Program-made: the position numbers and the translations under genes
Notes under the pieces: generated by a model
What the model was told of the DNA's origin: nothing
Seen by the model: only the letters and a program-made list of their open reading frames with translations
Databases searched by the model: none
Assembly: GCF_006442795.2 (NCBI RefSeq)
Contig: NZ_CP083956.1
Span: 434,001 to 498,000, forward strand
Source of the DNA: Mesorhizobium sp. B1-1-8
GTDB taxonomy: Bacteria; Pseudomonadota; Alphaproteobacteria; Rhizobiales; Rhizobiaceae
Length of the DNA stretch: 64,000 bases
Reading direction: 5' to 3'
In this document: positions 40,538 through 49,884 of the stretch, piece after piece
How the letters are laid out: each line of letters starts with the position of its first letter
Position numbering within the stretch: position 1 is the first letter of the stretch

Positions 40538-40843
40538 TCACAGCTTGCCCATCACCTTCTGCTGGAAACCGTAGACTTCGCGTTTTCCCCCGAGCGGCAC
40601 CAGCGTGACGTCACGCTCCTGCCCCGGCTCGAAGCGCATGGCGGTGCCGGCGGCGATGTCGAGGCGCATGCCGCGCGCCTGCTCGCGGTCGAATTTCAGA
40701 CCCTCATTGGTCTCGAAGAAATGATAGTGGCTGCCGACCTGGATCGGCCGGTCGCCGCTGTTGGCGACCTTCAGCGTCACCGTCGGCAGGCCTTTATTCA
40801 GCTCGATGTCGCCTTCCGCCGTGATGATTTCGCCCGGGATCAT
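40538..40843 (-). CDS. ureB: Urease beta subunit
   Basis: 101 residues beginning [16 protein letters not shown], with the family segment [11 protein letters not shown] and the C-terminal [17 protein letters not shown] precedes the ATG at 40843; an in-frame start 12 bp further up is less likely. It assembles with UreA and UreC. Confidence 0.97.
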   Translation of the reverse strand: MIPGEIITAEGDIELNKGLPTVTLKVANSGDRPIQVGSHYHFFETNEGLKFDREQARGMRLDIAAGTAMRFEPGQERDVTLVPLGGKREVYGFQQKVMGKL

Positions 40844-40937
40844 CGCTCCCCTCACAGCATGCCGAAGGCGAGGCCGGCACCGACGGCCGAACAGGTGGTG
40901 CGTTTTGTCGAAGCGGAGATCATCCGTCTGCCTTTCA

Positions 40938-40985
40938 AACTGGAGCAGTCCAGCGTTTTACCGAAACGCCGAACCGCTCTGACCA
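40938..40985. repeat. Dispersed palindromic fragment, GAAACGGCGAACCGC type
   Basis: The stretch TTTTACCGAAACGCCGAACCGC resembles TTCACGGAAACGGCGAACCGC at 51904-51933. Both follow CAGGACTG/GCAGTCC-like sequence. It appears to be a decayed member of another small repeat family, immediately next to the 40997 repeat. Confidence 0.5.
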
Positions 40986-40996
40986 TTTGTTTTTAC

Positions 40997-41046
40997 GCAA
41001 TTCCGGACGAAAAACCGTTACACACTTTTCCTGGAATTGCTCTGGG
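40997..41046. repeat. 49-bp interspersed repeat, copy 1
   Basis: GCAATTCCGGAC...CCTGGAATTGCTCTGG recurs at 46098-46146 with only two or three changes. Its ends pair (GCAATTCC/GGAATTGC), so its RNA folds into a hairpin. It lies downstream of the DUF1272 gene. Confidence 0.85.
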
Positions 41047-41051
41047 GATGT

Positions 41052-41306
41052 TCATGCGGCCTTGCGCGGCCCGCAGCCCTCTGCTTTCAGCACGCGCTTG
41101 GCCGATGGCGGATATTTCGTCAGCTTGGCCGCTGGCCGGATCGGCCGCGGCGAGAAATTGCCGCCGCAATTCGGGCAGACGCCGCCCAGCACATTGTCCA
41201 CGCAGTCGGCGCAGAACGTGCATTCGAAGGTGCAGATCAGCGCATCGGTTGCTTGCGGCGGCAGATCCTTGTCGCAGCATTCGCAATTGGGCCTGAGTTC
41301 CAGCAT
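41052..41306 (-). CDS. DUF1272 zinc-ribbon-like protein between ureA and ureB
   Basis: 84 residues with three CxxC pairs (CECC, CTFCADC, CPNC), beginning MLELRPNCECCDKDLP, the DUF1272 pattern. It probably binds a metal, most likely zinc. It sits 11 bp downstream of ureA and is co-oriented with it, so it is part of the structural operon. Whether it affects urease nickel loading is unknown. Longer in-frame reading enters ureA. Confidence 0.88.
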   Translation of the reverse strand: MLELRPNCECCDKDLPPQATDALICTFECTFCADCVDNVLGGVCPNCGGNFSPRPIRPAAKLTKYPPSAKRVLKAEGCGPRKAA

Positions 41307-41317
41307 CGGTTTTCTCC

Positions 41318-41620
41318 TCACCTGATCGGTTCGTGCACGGTCACCAGCTTGGTGCCGTCGGGAAATGTCGCCTCGACCTGGACGTCGGGAATCATCTCGG
41401 CGATGCCGTCCATGACCTGCGCACGGGTGACGACATGGGCGCCGGCCTCCATCAGCTCGGCAACGGAGCGGCCGTCGCGGGCGCCCTCGACGACGAAGTC
41501 GGTGATCAGCGCGATCGCCTCGGGATGATTGAGCTTGACGCCGCGCTCCAAGCGCCTGCGCGCCACGATCGCCGCCAAGGCGATGAGCAGCTTGTCCTTT
41601 TCGCGCGGCGTCAGATTCAT
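41318..41620 (-). CDS. ureA: Urease gamma subunit
   Basis: 100 residues beginning [24 protein letters not shown], with full-length match to the gamma subunit and C-terminal [14 protein letters not shown]. Starts 14 bp after the ureD stop. Confidence 0.97.
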   Translation of the reverse strand: MNLTPREKDKLLIALAAIVARRRLERGVKLNHPEAIALITDFVVEGARDGRSVAELMEAGAHVVTRAQVMDGIAEMIPDVQVEATFPDGTKLVTVHEPIR

Positions 41621-41634
41621 ACGTCTTCCCGGTA

Positions 41635-42546
41635 TCACAGTGACCATAATTTGGGCAGGCCCGCCTGTCCGTTGAGCAGTTCGACCAGCGGAACCAGCCG
41701 CTTGCGGAGCTGGTAGCCGTCGCCGGCGGTGAGCCTCGCAAGAAGCTTGCCAGATCGTCCGACGCTCCAGCAACTGGCGCCGCCCCGATCGCCGACGATC
41801 GCCCGGGCCGGCTCCAGCAGGGCCTCGGCGCGCGGCGAAACGAGCAGCAGCGTAACCATCGCTAGCGCGCCGCCAGCCACGGCCGGTCGCCCTAATCGTG
41901 CCGCAATATCGGGTCCGATGCGGAAATCCTCGGCATGGATGAGCGCGCCGCCCCGGCGCACCCGCCAGCGGTCGTGGAAGCTGCCATCGATTACCCGCTC
42001 GCCCATCGCAAGCCGGCCGAAGAGCGTGGCCTCGAGCAGCAGCGCCTCGGCGCCCTCTTCAAGCTCGACATCCAGGGTGCGGGCGAAGGCGGCGCGGTCG
42101 AAGACGATCGTTTCCTGCGGCAGCCAGGCGACACGGCCGCCGGCGCCGACCCGCAGGCTGGCGCGCGTTTCGGCCCGGTCCGATGCTGCCCGGTAGACCT
42201 TCTCGCAGGCCTGGGTGGTGATGGAGGCCGAGGCGCCTTCGCCGACCTCGATCATCCAGCCCAGCCGGTCGCCGCCCGTCAGCCCGCCGGCGGTGTTGAT
42301 CAGCACGGCCTCAAGCGGATCGCCTTGCACCGCGGGCATGCGGATCTTGGCCGATCCATCCTGGTAGAGGCGCTGGAGACGGGTCCGGCCGCCGGTCCTG
42401 CCGCAGAAAAGCCGGGCAGTGCCCGCAACACGCTGGGCGGCAGGCGGGGCGGCAGGCAAGCAAGCCGGGCTATTGTCGATCATGTCCACGGCGCTAAGGT
42501 TAAGCACTGCGGCGGCTTTGTCGATATATCGCTTGTTGCTTGACAT
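41635..42546 (-). CDS. ureD: Urease accessory protein UreD (UreH)
   Basis: About 303 residues. The conserved region starts [33 protein letters not shown], with [12 protein letters not shown] and [12 protein letters not shown] following. It is the scaffold of the UreDFG activation complex. The start is uncertain: 42546 or 42483 (282 residues) are both possible and neither has a clear ribosome site. It is first in the urease cluster and divergent from the acyl carrier gene. Confidence 0.93.
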   Translation of the reverse strand: MSSNKRYIDKAAAVLNLSAVDMIDNSPACLPAAPPAAQRVAGTARLFCGRTGGRTRLQRLYQDGSAKIRMPAVQGDPLEAVLINTAGGLTGGDRLGWMIEVGEGASASITTQACEKVYRAASDRAETRASLRVGAGGRVAWLPQETIVFDRAAFARTLDVELEEGAEALLLEATLFGRLAMGERVIDGSFHDRWRVRRGGALIHAEDFRIGPDIAARLGRPAVAGGALAMVTLLLVSPRAEALLEPARAIVGDRGGASCWSVGRSGKLLARLTAGDGYQLRKRLVPLVELLNGQAGLPKLWSL

Positions 42547-42679
42547 CGTTTCGGTTTCTATAGAGGGAGGGCACCCTGGAGCGGTCACGCGGTGCCTGGC
42601 GAGGTAAGGCGACGTTCGAATCCGGGAATAAAGAGGCGCTGATCAGTTGGCGTCGAGAAACGACAGGGGAAGGAACCGA

Positions 42680-42934
42680 ATGGCTGACCAGCTGACGACC
42701 GAGATCATCGAAAAGATCAAGGCCCATGCCGAGCCCGGCGGCGAGGAAATCACCACCAGCACCGATCTCAACACGTTGGGCATCCATTCGCTGGAGCTGA
42801 CCGAGATCATCTTCGATCTCGAGGAAAAGTACGGCATCGAGATCGAGATGAACACGGTCGACGCCTGGAGCAATCTGAAGAACGTCGGCGACATGGTCGA
42901 GGCGGTTCGCGACCTGATCGCGAAAAAAGCCTGA
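42680..42934 (+). CDS. NodF-like specialised acyl carrier protein
   Basis: 84 residues. The overall sequence, notably MADQLT..II at the start and [27 protein letters not shown] at the end, follows the rhizobial NodF pattern closely. The 4'-phosphopantetheine serine is S37, but in GIHSLEL, where the usual aspartate before the serine is histidine. It would carry an acyl chain elongated by the KS encoded 4 bp downstream. GGGAAGG precedes the ATG. Confidence 0.87.
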   Translation: MADQLTTEIIEKIKAHAEPGGEEITTSTDLNTLGIHSLELTEIIFDLEEKYGIEIEMNTVDAWSNLKNVGDMVEAVRDLIAKKA

Positions 42935-42938
42935 CCGT

Positions 42939-44147
42939 ATGCTGAAGCGTGTCGTCATTACCGGCATTGGCGGGATATGCGGGCTCGGCAACGATGTAGC
43001 CGCGATATGGGACGCAATGCGCGCCGGCCGTTCGGCGATCGGCCCGATCGACAATCCGTCCCTGCATGACCTGAAGGTCAAGGTCGGCTGCGAAATCAAG
43101 GCCCTGCCAGATCACGGCATCGATCGCAAGCAGGTGGTGTCGATGGACCGCTTCAGCCTGCTGGCGGTGATCGCCGCGCGCGAAGCCATGCGGCAGTCCG
43201 GTCTGACGACGCATGCCGACAACACCTACCGGATGGGCGCTGTCGTCGGTGTCGGCGTCGCCGGCTTCGAGACGATCGAGGAAAACTATCGCGCGATCCT
43301 GGTCAATGGACGCAACCGCGCCGCCATCTTCACCGTGCCGAAGGTGATGCCGGGCGCGGCCGCCGGCCAGGTCAGCATGAATCTCGGCCTGCGCGGCCCG
43401 GTGTTCGGCGTCACCTCGGCCTGCTCTTCGGCCAACCACGCCATCGCTAGCGCCGTCGACCAGATCAGGCTCGGCCGCGCCGACGTCATGGTCGCCGGCG
43501 GCACCGAAGCACCGCTGGTGTGGGGCGTGCTCAAGGGCTGGGAGGCGCTCAGGGTGCTTTCGCCCGATACCTGCCGGCCGTTTTCCGCCGACCGTCAGGG
43601 CCTGTCGCTCGGCGAAGGCGCCGGCATGGCGGTGCTGGAAAGCTACGATCACGCCATGGCGCGCGGCGCCACCATCCTCGCCGAGATCGCCGGGGCCGGC
43701 CTTTCGGCCGATGCTTCCGATATCGTCGCGCCGACGATCGAGGGACCGGAAGCGGCGATGCGCTTCTGCCTTGTCGACGCCGGGCTCAACCCCGAAGATG
43801 TCGACTACCTCAACGCGCATGGCACCGGCACCAAGGCCAACGACCAGATCGAGACGACGGCGATCAAGCGCGTCTTCGGCGAGCACGCGCGCTCGCTCTC
43901 GGTTTCCTCGACCAAGTCGATGCATGCGCATTGCCTGGGCGCGTCGGGCGGGCTGGAGATGATCGCCTGCGTCATGGCGATCCGCGAAGGCATTGTGCCG
44001 CCGACGGCCAATTACCGCGAGGCCGATCCGGAATGCGATCTCGACGTGACGCCGAACGTGGCGCGCGAGCGCAAGGTGCGCGCCGCGCTCAGCAACGGCT
44101 TTGCTTTCGGCGGCACCAATGCGGTGCTGGCCTTCAAGGCAATCTGA
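42939..44147 (+). CDS. NodE-like beta-ketoacyl-ACP synthase II
   Basis: 402 residues of a condensing enzyme with the complete Cys-His-His triad: C162 ([10 protein letters not shown]), H294 ([11 protein letters not shown]) and H331 ([12 protein letters not shown]), plus K326. The pairing with a NodF-like carrier and the length match NodE/FabF enzymes. It should elongate a special acyl chain on the adjacent ACP. No nod box, nodABC or other symbiosis genes are near, so a housekeeping lipid or secondary metabolite is as likely as a Nod factor acyl group. Confidence 0.9.
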   Translation: MLKRVVITGIGGICGLGNDVAAIWDAMRAGRSAIGPIDNPSLHDLKVKVGCEIKALPDHGIDRKQVVSMDRFSLLAVIAAREAMRQSGLTTHADNTYRMGAVVGVGVAGFETIEENYRAILVNGRNRAAIFTVPKVMPGAAAGQVSMNLGLRGPVFGVTSACSSANHAIASAVDQIRLGRADVMVAGGTEAPLVWGVLKGWEALRVLSPDTCRPFSADRQGLSLGEGAGMAVLESYDHAMARGATILAEIAGAGLSADASDIVAPTIEGPEAAMRFCLVDAGLNPEDVDYLNAHGTGTKANDQIETTAIKRVFGEHARSLSVSSTKSMHAHCLGASGGLEMIACVMAIREGIVPPTANYREADPECDLDVTPNVARERKVRAALSNGFAFGGTNAVLAFKAI

Positions 44148-44331
44148 TACGGGCGATCTGACACGAACGCCCGCCATCGTCGCAAAGCTTGCATCCTCCT
44201 GGATTGCATTGGTTGACTGTCCGTGCACGGCGGGTCGATTGGCGGCATATTGATCCCGAAGGGCCGGGATCCTAATTCTTACCGACCCGCCTCGCGCGCC
44301 GCTCGGCGCCAGTCCGCACCGGAGCCCCCCG

Positions 44332-45036
44332 ATGACCGATCTGTCCGCCTTTCCGATCGCCAAGCGCTGGCCGGCCAAGCACCCCGACCGGCTGCAGCTC
44401 TATTCCTCGACGACGCCCAACGGCGTGAAAGTATCGATCGCGCTGGAGGAGATCGGCCTGCCCTACGAGGCACACCGCGTCGACATCGGCAACAATGAGA
44501 GCTGGACGCCGGAATTCCTGTCGCTCAATCCGAACGGCAAGATACCGGCGATGATCGACCCGAACGGTCCCGGCGGCAAGCCGCTCGGCCTGTTCGAATC
44601 CGGCGCCATCCTGCTCTATCTCAGCGACAAGACTGGTAAGCTCATTCCGGCTGATCCGATCCGGCGCTACGAGACGATCCAGTGGGTGTTCTTCCAGATG
44701 GCTTCGATCGGGCCGATATTCGGGCAGGTCGGCTTCTTCAACAAATTCGCTGGGCGCGAGATCGCCGACAAGCGGCCGCTGGAGCGCTATCGCGACGAGT
44801 CGCGGCGGCTGATCGGCGTTTTGGAGACGCGGCTGAAGGGCCGCCGGTGGATCATGGACGACGATTTCACCATCGCCGACGTCTCGATGCTCGGCTGGGT
44901 GCGCAATCTGATCGGCTTCTACGAGGCGCGCGACCTCGTCGGCTTCGACGACTTTCCCGAAGTCGGGGCTTGGCTGGAGCGCGGCCTTGCCCGCCCGGCG
45001 GTGCAGAAGGGGCTTACCATTCCGGCCAAGGGCTGA
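44332..45036 (+). CDS. Glutathione S-transferase, YfcG/YghU-like disulfide reductase
   Basis: 234 residues. The N-domain motif LYSSTTPNGVKVSIALEEIGLPYEAHRVDI with TPNG in place of a catalytic serine or tyrosine is typical of the Nu-class YfcG/YghU enzymes that reduce glutathionyl disulfides. Long C-terminal helical domain. A hairpin-free gap of about 180 bp separates it from the KS gene. Confidence 0.88.
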   Translation: MTDLSAFPIAKRWPAKHPDRLQLYSSTTPNGVKVSIALEEIGLPYEAHRVDIGNNESWTPEFLSLNPNGKIPAMIDPNGPGGKPLGLFESGAILLYLSDKTGKLIPADPIRRYETIQWVFFQMASIGPIFGQVGFFNKFAGREIADKRPLERYRDESRRLIGVLETRLKGRRWIMDDDFTIADVSMLGWVRNLIGFYEARDLVGFDDFPEVGAWLERGLARPAVQKGLTIPAKG

Positions 45037-45043
45037 AGGCCGT

Positions 45044-45370
45044 CTATTTCGCCTTGGCTTTTGCGCCGCCTCTGCCGAGAACGGAAGCGGCGAGGCGCGC
45101 GGTCGCCACCACCGCGCCAGCCGCGACGCTCGCCACGGTGCGGATCGGGCCGGATTTGCTCGCCGGCGGCGTGCGCGGCTTAGCGGCGTTTGCCGCAACC
45201 TTGTGTGTGGCGCCGTGCGCCACCTTCTTGGGCGCTGCCTTGCCGAAAGTTGGCTTGGCGTCTTTCGACCGCTCGGCGACCGCGGGACCGGCGCCGGCTT
45301 TTGCCTGGGCTGTCCTTGATCGATTGGCCCGGCTTCTTGCGGGCGCGGTTTTTCTGGTCTTGGTTGCCAT
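45044..45370 (-). CDS. Basic Ala/Lys/Arg-rich small protein
   Basis: 108 residues, composed mainly of Ala, Lys, Arg, Pro and Ser, with a single Ala/Val-rich helix at about residues 78-98. It resembles histone H1-like or nucleoid-associated tails but has no recognisable domain. GGGAAG precedes the ATG. Convergent with the GST gene, 7 bp from its stop. Confidence 0.62.
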   Translation of the reverse strand: MATKTRKTAPARSRANRSRTAQAKAGAGPAVAERSKDAKPTFGKAAPKKVAHGATHKVAANAAKPRTPPASKSGPIRTVASVAAGAVVATARLAASVLGRGGAKAKAK

Positions 45371-45463
45371 GGGACACTTCCCTTACGCGGACAATCGGGG
45401 ATAGGGGCATAACGACCCGAAAGTCTTAAGGTTCCCGTCAAAAAATCCTGAAAATTAAGCGGG

Positions 45464-46075
45464 TTAACCAATCACCAGATCGGCCGACCGGCGCCGCGCC
45501 AGGACGCGTTCGATGTTGGGCATGTCGTTGGAAGCGATCCAGGCGCGGGCGTCTTCGTCGGAGCGGCCAAGACCGCGCCAGCGCTCCATCAGCCGGCGCT
45601 CGAGCTCGCCCCGCGGCACATCGACGAAGATGGTGAAATCGAACAGCGGCGCCAGCCGCGACCAGGGCTCCTCGTCAAGCAAAAGATAGTTGCCCTCGAC
45701 CAAGATGAACTTGGTGTCGGCGGAGACGATGGCGGCGGCGGCGCGCGACAATTCCATGCTGCGGTCGAACACAGGAATGGCAATATCTGGCTCGCCGGAG
45801 CGGATGCGCTTCAAAAGCGCCTCGAAACCGCCGAAGTCGAAGGTTTCCGGCGCGCCTTTGCGCGCCCGCAGGCCGCGGCGGTTGAGCACGATGTCGTCAT
45901 AATGGAAGCCGTCCATCGGCACGATTTCGGAGGTGCCTTCGGGCAGCAATTCATGCAGCCTGCCCGATATGGTCGACTTGCCGGCTCCCGGCGGGCCGGC
46001 GATGGCGACGACGAAACGCTTGGCCTTGCCGGCGCGCTTGAAAATGGCGGCGGTAATATGGGCTAAGTCGGACAT
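45464..46075 (-). CDS. P-loop nucleoside/sugar kinase-like protein (uridine kinase / YggC family)
   Basis: 203 residues. Walker A is AGPPGAGKST near residue 28, the DGFHYDD segment near 56 is typical of phosphoribulokinase/uridine kinase/pantothenate kinase-like enzymes, and a LVEGNYLLLDE Walker B-like strand is near residue 126. Phosphorylates a small sugar, nucleoside or coenzyme precursor; the substrate is unknown. The gene upstream is of enzyme-like type but 134 bp away. Confidence 0.85.
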   Translation of the reverse strand: MSDLAHITAAIFKRAGKAKRFVVAIAGPPGAGKSTISGRLHELLPEGTSEIVPMDGFHYDDIVLNRRGLRARKGAPETFDFGGFEALLKRIRSGEPDIAIPVFDRSMELSRAAAAIVSADTKFILVEGNYLLLDEEPWSRLAPLFDFTIFVDVPRGELERRLMERWRGLGRSDEDARAWIASNDMPNIERVLARRRSADLVIG

Positions 46076-46097
46076 CGGCGCCTCTCCGCTCTTTGAT

Positions 46098-46146
46098 GCA
46101 ATTCCGGACGGAAAACCGTTTCACACTTTTCCTGGAATTGCTCTGG
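46098..46146. repeat. 49-bp interspersed repeat, copy 2
   Basis: Matches 40997-41046 almost base for base (GCAATTCCGGACGG...CCTGGAATTGCTCTGG). It lies between two tandem genes, 23 bp upstream of the P-loop kinase start. Confidence 0.85.
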
Positions 46147-46209
46147 CGATCTCGGCCCACATCTTGGCGGGTGTGGATGGAAATTTCAAACCCGGATTGG
46201 CCGCAGGCC

Positions 46210-47316
46210 TTAGGCTAGAACGGAGCGGCCGATGCGCAGGAACTCGCCGTCGAACGGGATGTTCCTTGCCGTGCCGTCAATGGCCAGGATGCTCATGCGG
46301 TCGCGCGCGGTTTCGATGCCGCGCGGCGGCTCGACGTCCGCGGATGGGACGGCGCCGATGACGTGGCGGAAGGAAACCGAGCGCCCTTCTGCCAGCGCGA
46401 AGGCGGTCGCCACGCCTTCATGCTTGAGCCAATTGTCGCCGAGCGAGGCGGCATGGCCCATGGCGGCGCGGCCATCCTCGATGCCGAGCACGCCGAGATG
46501 GCGGCCGCTCCACGGCGCATAGTCGCGGCCGCCATTCGAGAACCACAGCATGGTCACCGGCAGTTCGGCCGGGTTCTTCAGCACCAGCACCAGATCCTGC
46601 TCGGCGCGGCGGGCAATGGCCGTCCAGCCCGGTCCGCCGTGATCGGCCTCGACCAGGGTGACGAAATCCTCCCGCTGGTCCTCCATGCGGTAGTCGGTGA
46701 GGTCGGTGGTGCCGCCGGCGGCGATCGGGAAATGCGTCAGATCGGCGGCGCGTGCCGGATAGGCAAGGCGTGTCCGGCCGCGCGCCGGGTCCGGCTCCAG
46801 CGAGGTGTCCGGCGTCGCCGCCAGCCGCTTCGGCGAGAACGCCAGCCGGCCGCCTTCGCGCATCGCCGTCATCGGATGATGGGCGACGGAAATGGCGCCG
46901 GAGCCGCCGGAAAAGACATGCTCCTGGTAGAGGAAAGGATGGCCGTCGCGCAGGGTAAAAATCTTGTCGACGGTAGCGCCCATGACCTTGCGGCGCAGCC
47001 GGAAGACGGCCCGCCGGCCACCGGCGATGGCGCCGTCCTCGACGACATCCCACGGGCTGTTGGCCGGCCAGCCATGCAGGGGCGCTTCCTCGACGTCGCT
47101 GGTGGAAAACGGCGCGCAGAGGAAATCGCCGGACAGGCGCAATGTGCCTTCGGGCAGGTTTTCCGGCAGGCTCTCGCGCGGCTCGCCGATCCAGGGGGCG
47201 CGGTGCAGCGGCTTCAGGACGCGGCCGCCGGCTTCGACCTCCATGCCGGCGATATGGCCGACAGCGAGGTCGAGCGAAACCGAGATGCCTTTTGCGCCGA
47301 TCGCGACCGTGTCCAT
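46210..47316 (-). CDS. Conserved protein of unknown function (possible mutarotase-like fold)
   Basis: 368 residues, rich in beta-strand-like segments, no signal peptide and no membrane spans. The overall layout (HRAPWIGEP...FLCAPFSTSD...VSVAHHPMT...WFSNGGRDYAPW) resembles galactose mutarotase-like beta-sandwich proteins, but I cannot point to a confirmed catalytic residue. The start at 47316 is chosen because the upstream in-frame extension lacks a ribosome site. Confidence 0.72.
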   Translation of the reverse strand: MDTVAIGAKGISVSLDLAVGHIAGMEVEAGGRVLKPLHRAPWIGEPRESLPENLPEGTLRLSGDFLCAPFSTSDVEEAPLHGWPANSPWDVVEDGAIAGGRRAVFRLRRKVMGATVDKIFTLRDGHPFLYQEHVFSGGSGAISVAHHPMTAMREGGRLAFSPKRLAATPDTSLEPDPARGRTRLAYPARAADLTHFPIAAGGTTDLTDYRMEDQREDFVTLVEADHGGPGWTAIARRAEQDLVLVLKNPAELPVTMLWFSNGGRDYAPWSGRHLGVLGIEDGRAAMGHAASLGDNWLKHEGVATAFALAEGRSVSFRHVIGAVPSADVEPPRGIETARDRMSILAIDGTARNIPFDGEFLRIGRSVLA

Positions 47317-47460
47317 GGATGCCCTCCCGAATCTGCCGGTGCCAGCAAAGCCTGTGCAATGCCCTCCGCGCAAGCGGGGTGACAGGCATTTTGCATCAGA
47401 TCGTCGCGCCTACGAAATCCCGTCTCTTGGGGTGTATCTAAAGGACAATGGCAAACGGCG

Positions 47461-47633
47461 GCGCTGCCCCTCATCCCCCTGCCGGGACCTTCTCCCCGTG
47501 AACGGGGAGAAGAGGGCTGTTTCCGATAATTTCGCCAATCGCCGACGTTGCAAGAAAAGCAGCAAAGTCGCGGCCAGCCACTTTCTCCCCGTGCACGGGG
47601 AGAAATGCCCGGCAGGGCAATGAGGGGCGGCGC
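47461..47633. repeat. Palindromic element (copy C), fills most of the 376-bp gap
   Basis: Terminal arms GCGCTGCCCCTCATCC / TGAGGGGCGGCGC enclose CTTCTCCCCGTGAACGGGGAGAAG and TTTCTCCCCGTGCACGGGGAGAAA. The centre has TTTCGCCAATCGCCGACGTTG, matching copies A and B. The gap 47317-47692 contains no gene. Confidence 0.8.
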
Positions 47634-47692
47634 AAACCTCTGAAACCTGGGCAGATGCCTTACTTCCGCCGTTAACCAAATGGACGCGGCAG

Positions 47693-48706
47693 ATGCGTTA
47701 CGTTAGCTTCGCCGCATTCTTAGCAACAGCCGTGTTCCTGCCCTTGTTCCATCCCTTCCCGCTCTTCCGCAAATTGATCGCCGTCTTCGCCGTGCTGGTG
47801 CTGGCGACCGGCTGCACGACCGCGGCGCCGCCGGAAAGCGTACTGACCGTGCCGGCGCAGCCGCAGAAATATGCGGCGATCGTGGTCGACGCCTCGACCG
47901 GCAAGACGCTGTTCGAGGTCAATTCGACGGCGCAGCGCTACCCGGCCTCGCTGACCAAGATGATGACGCTCTATATGCTGTTCGAGGCGCTGGAGAGCGG
48001 CCGCGTCAGCAAGCAGACGCAGATCCCGGTTTCGGAGCACGCCGCCTCGCAGCCGCCGACAAAGCTGCGTTTTAGGCGCGGCGAGACGATCGACGTCGAT
48101 TCCGCCATCCGCGCCATGGTGGTGAAATCGGCCAATGACGTGGCGGTGGCGGTGGGCGAATATCTGGGCGGCTCGGAGGAGCAGTTCGCCGCCATGATGA
48201 CGGCCAAGGCGCGCCAGCTCGGCATGACCAGCACCAGTTTCCGCAATGCCTGCGGCCTGCCCGACGACGGCCAGGTGACCAGCGCGCGCGACATGGCGGT
48301 GCTGGGCATGGCGCTCGAGCACCGCTTCCCGCAGCATTTCCACTATTTTTCCGAGAGCGACTTCATGTTTCGCGGGCGGCTGGTGCGCGGCCACAACGAC
48401 ATGCTCGGCCGGGTGCACGGCGTCGACGGCATCAAGACCGGCTATATCCGCGCCTCCGGCTACAACATCGTCACCTCCTACAATGCCGACGGCCGCCACC
48501 TGATCGTGGTGGTGATGGGCGCCAGCAGTGCGCGCCAGCGCAACGACCATGTCGAGGCGCTGATCCAGCGCAGCCTTGGGCCGATGACGGCTGACGCCAG
48601 GACAACGCTGATGTATGCCGGGCAGGCCGGTTCGCCGCTTACCGGCCTGGCGACGCCTGGTTTGCCGGCGCCTGGTTTGCCGGCTCCCGGTTTGCCCGCA
48701 CCATAA
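47693..48706 (+). CDS. D-alanyl-D-alanine carboxypeptidase (penicillin-binding protein, S11 family)
   Basis: 337 residues with the three serine-penicilloyl motifs: S86-x-x-K89 (ASLTK), S146-A-N148 and K248-T-G250. An N-terminal hydrophobic segment ends in LATGC (C41), a possible lipobox, so it may be a membrane-anchored lipoprotein. It trims peptidoglycan stem peptides. The C-terminus is a tandem repeat of PGLPA units, and the usual C-terminal PBP5 domain is absent. Confidence 0.92.
   Translation: MRYVSFAAFLATAVFLPLFHPFPLFRKLIAVFAVLVLATGCTTAAPPESVLTVPAQPQKYAAIVVDASTGKTLFEVNSTAQRYPASLTKMMTLYMLFEALESGRVSKQTQIPVSEHAASQPPTKLRFRRGETIDVDSAIRAMVVKSANDVAVAVGEYLGGSEEQFAAMMTAKARQLGMTSTSFRNACGLPDDGQVTSARDMAVLGMALEHRFPQHFHYFSESDFMFRGRLVRGHNDMLGRVHGVDGIKTGYIRASGYNIVTSYNADGRHLIVVVMGASSARQRNDHVEALIQRSLGPMTADARTTLMYAGQAGSPLTGLATPGLPAPGLPAPGLPAP
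48649..48703 (+). repeat. 15-bp tandem repeat encoding a Pro-Gly-Leu-rich tail
   Basis: The unit (G/C)CTGGTTTGCCGGC recurs three to four times, encoding TPGLPAPGLPAPGLPAP, at the end of the carboxypeptidase gene. Copy number is likely to vary by slippage. Confidence 0.75.
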
Positions 48707-48875
48707 GCAGCCGGCGGCGCTCCCCCGCTGCGCTGCCGCAGGCGATTAAAAGCCGACCAGAGGCGCCTTCCCGACATCACAAGTGCTTGCACGGACAGGC
48801 GAAATTCACCGGGACGGTGGATATGCCGCGCCGGCTTGGCGTATCGTGGCGGCAGCGACCAAAGGAGACGGCATC

Positions 48876-49805
48876 ATGGGCACCGCCCCCAAGACCCCCG
48901 AGCATATGGATGCGGACAACGAGAACGAGAGCGGCGGCGAATATCTCGAGGCGGCCACCGTGCCCGAGGACGCGCATGAGGCGGCCGACGAGCTCCTCGA
49001 AACGCCCGACGTGCCGGATTCCGAGCCCGCCGCCCACGGCACGGCGCGGATCAAGCCGAAGAAGAAACCCTCGGCGATCAGCGGCAGAAAGTTCCGCAAG
49101 CGCGACCTGGTGCGCATCGACGATCTGAGGCCGAGCCTCGCCGACCGCATCCGCTCCGACCATCCCGACCTGCCGCGCGGCGCCCGCATCAGCCGCGAGG
49201 AGCTCGGCCGCTACCGCATGCGCTACATGGAGGAGTTGCTGCAGCAGGAGCATGGCGAATTCTCCGAGCTCGACCGCCAGGTGGTGGAATCGATCGCCAG
49301 GCAGGACACGATTTCGGAAAACTCGGAAGAGGAGTTCGAGGAGCACCGCTCCTTCGCCGACCGCGTCTCCGACACCATGGCCGAATTCGGCGGCAGCTGG
49401 TGGTTCCTGATTTCCTTCGCCGCCGTGCTCTTGATCTGGATCGGCATCAACCTCGTCGCCGGCACGATGCACGCCTTCGATCCCTACCCGTTCATCCTGC
49501 TCAACCTCCTGCTCTCCTGCATCGCCGCCATCCAGGCGCCGGTGATCATGATGAGCCAGAAGCGGCAGGAAGCCAAAGACCGGCTGCGTTCCTTCAACGA
49601 CTACCGGGTGAACCTGAAGGCCGAGCTGGAAGTGCGGCACCTGCACGAAAAACTCGACTACCTGATCTCGCGCCAATGGCAGCGGCTGGCCGAAATGCAG
49701 CAGATGCAGCTCGATGCCATGCACGAGCTGACGGGCGCGAAGAAGCCGAAGCGGGCGGCGCGAGGGGTGCGGACAAGGGCGGTGAGAGGCGAGGCGGGGG
49801 AGTGA
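48876..49805 (+). CDS. DUF1003 membrane protein
   Basis: 309 residues: acidic then basic N-terminal tail, a helical region to residue 165, two membrane spans (WWFLISFAAVLLIWIGINLV and the adjacent PFILLNLLLSCIAAIQAPVIMM) and a coiled C-terminus, the DUF1003 architecture. AAGGAG precedes the ATG at 48876. Function unknown. Longer in-frame starts lack a ribosome site. Confidence 0.85.
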   Translation: MGTAPKTPEHMDADNENESGGEYLEAATVPEDAHEAADELLETPDVPDSEPAAHGTARIKPKKKPSAISGRKFRKRDLVRIDDLRPSLADRIRSDHPDLPRGARISREELGRYRMRYMEELLQQEHGEFSELDRQVVESIARQDTISENSEEEFEEHRSFADRVSDTMAEFGGSWWFLISFAAVLLIWIGINLVAGTMHAFDPYPFILLNLLLSCIAAIQAPVIMMSQKRQEAKDRLRSFNDYRVNLKAELEVRHLHEKLDYLISRQWQRLAEMQQMQLDAMHELTGAKKPKRAARGVRTRAVRGEAGE

Positions 49806-49884
49806 CGCCCGAAAGCTCGGGTTCCTCGCCCCCATGAAATGGGGGGTCCGAAGGACGGGCGAGACCCGCGGCTCGCCCCGGAAT

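Noticed and set aside
42680..44147. Calling the ACP/KS pair a nodulation operon (nodFE)
   Set aside because: No nod box, nodABC or symbiosis genes are visible, so only a NodFE-like label is justified.
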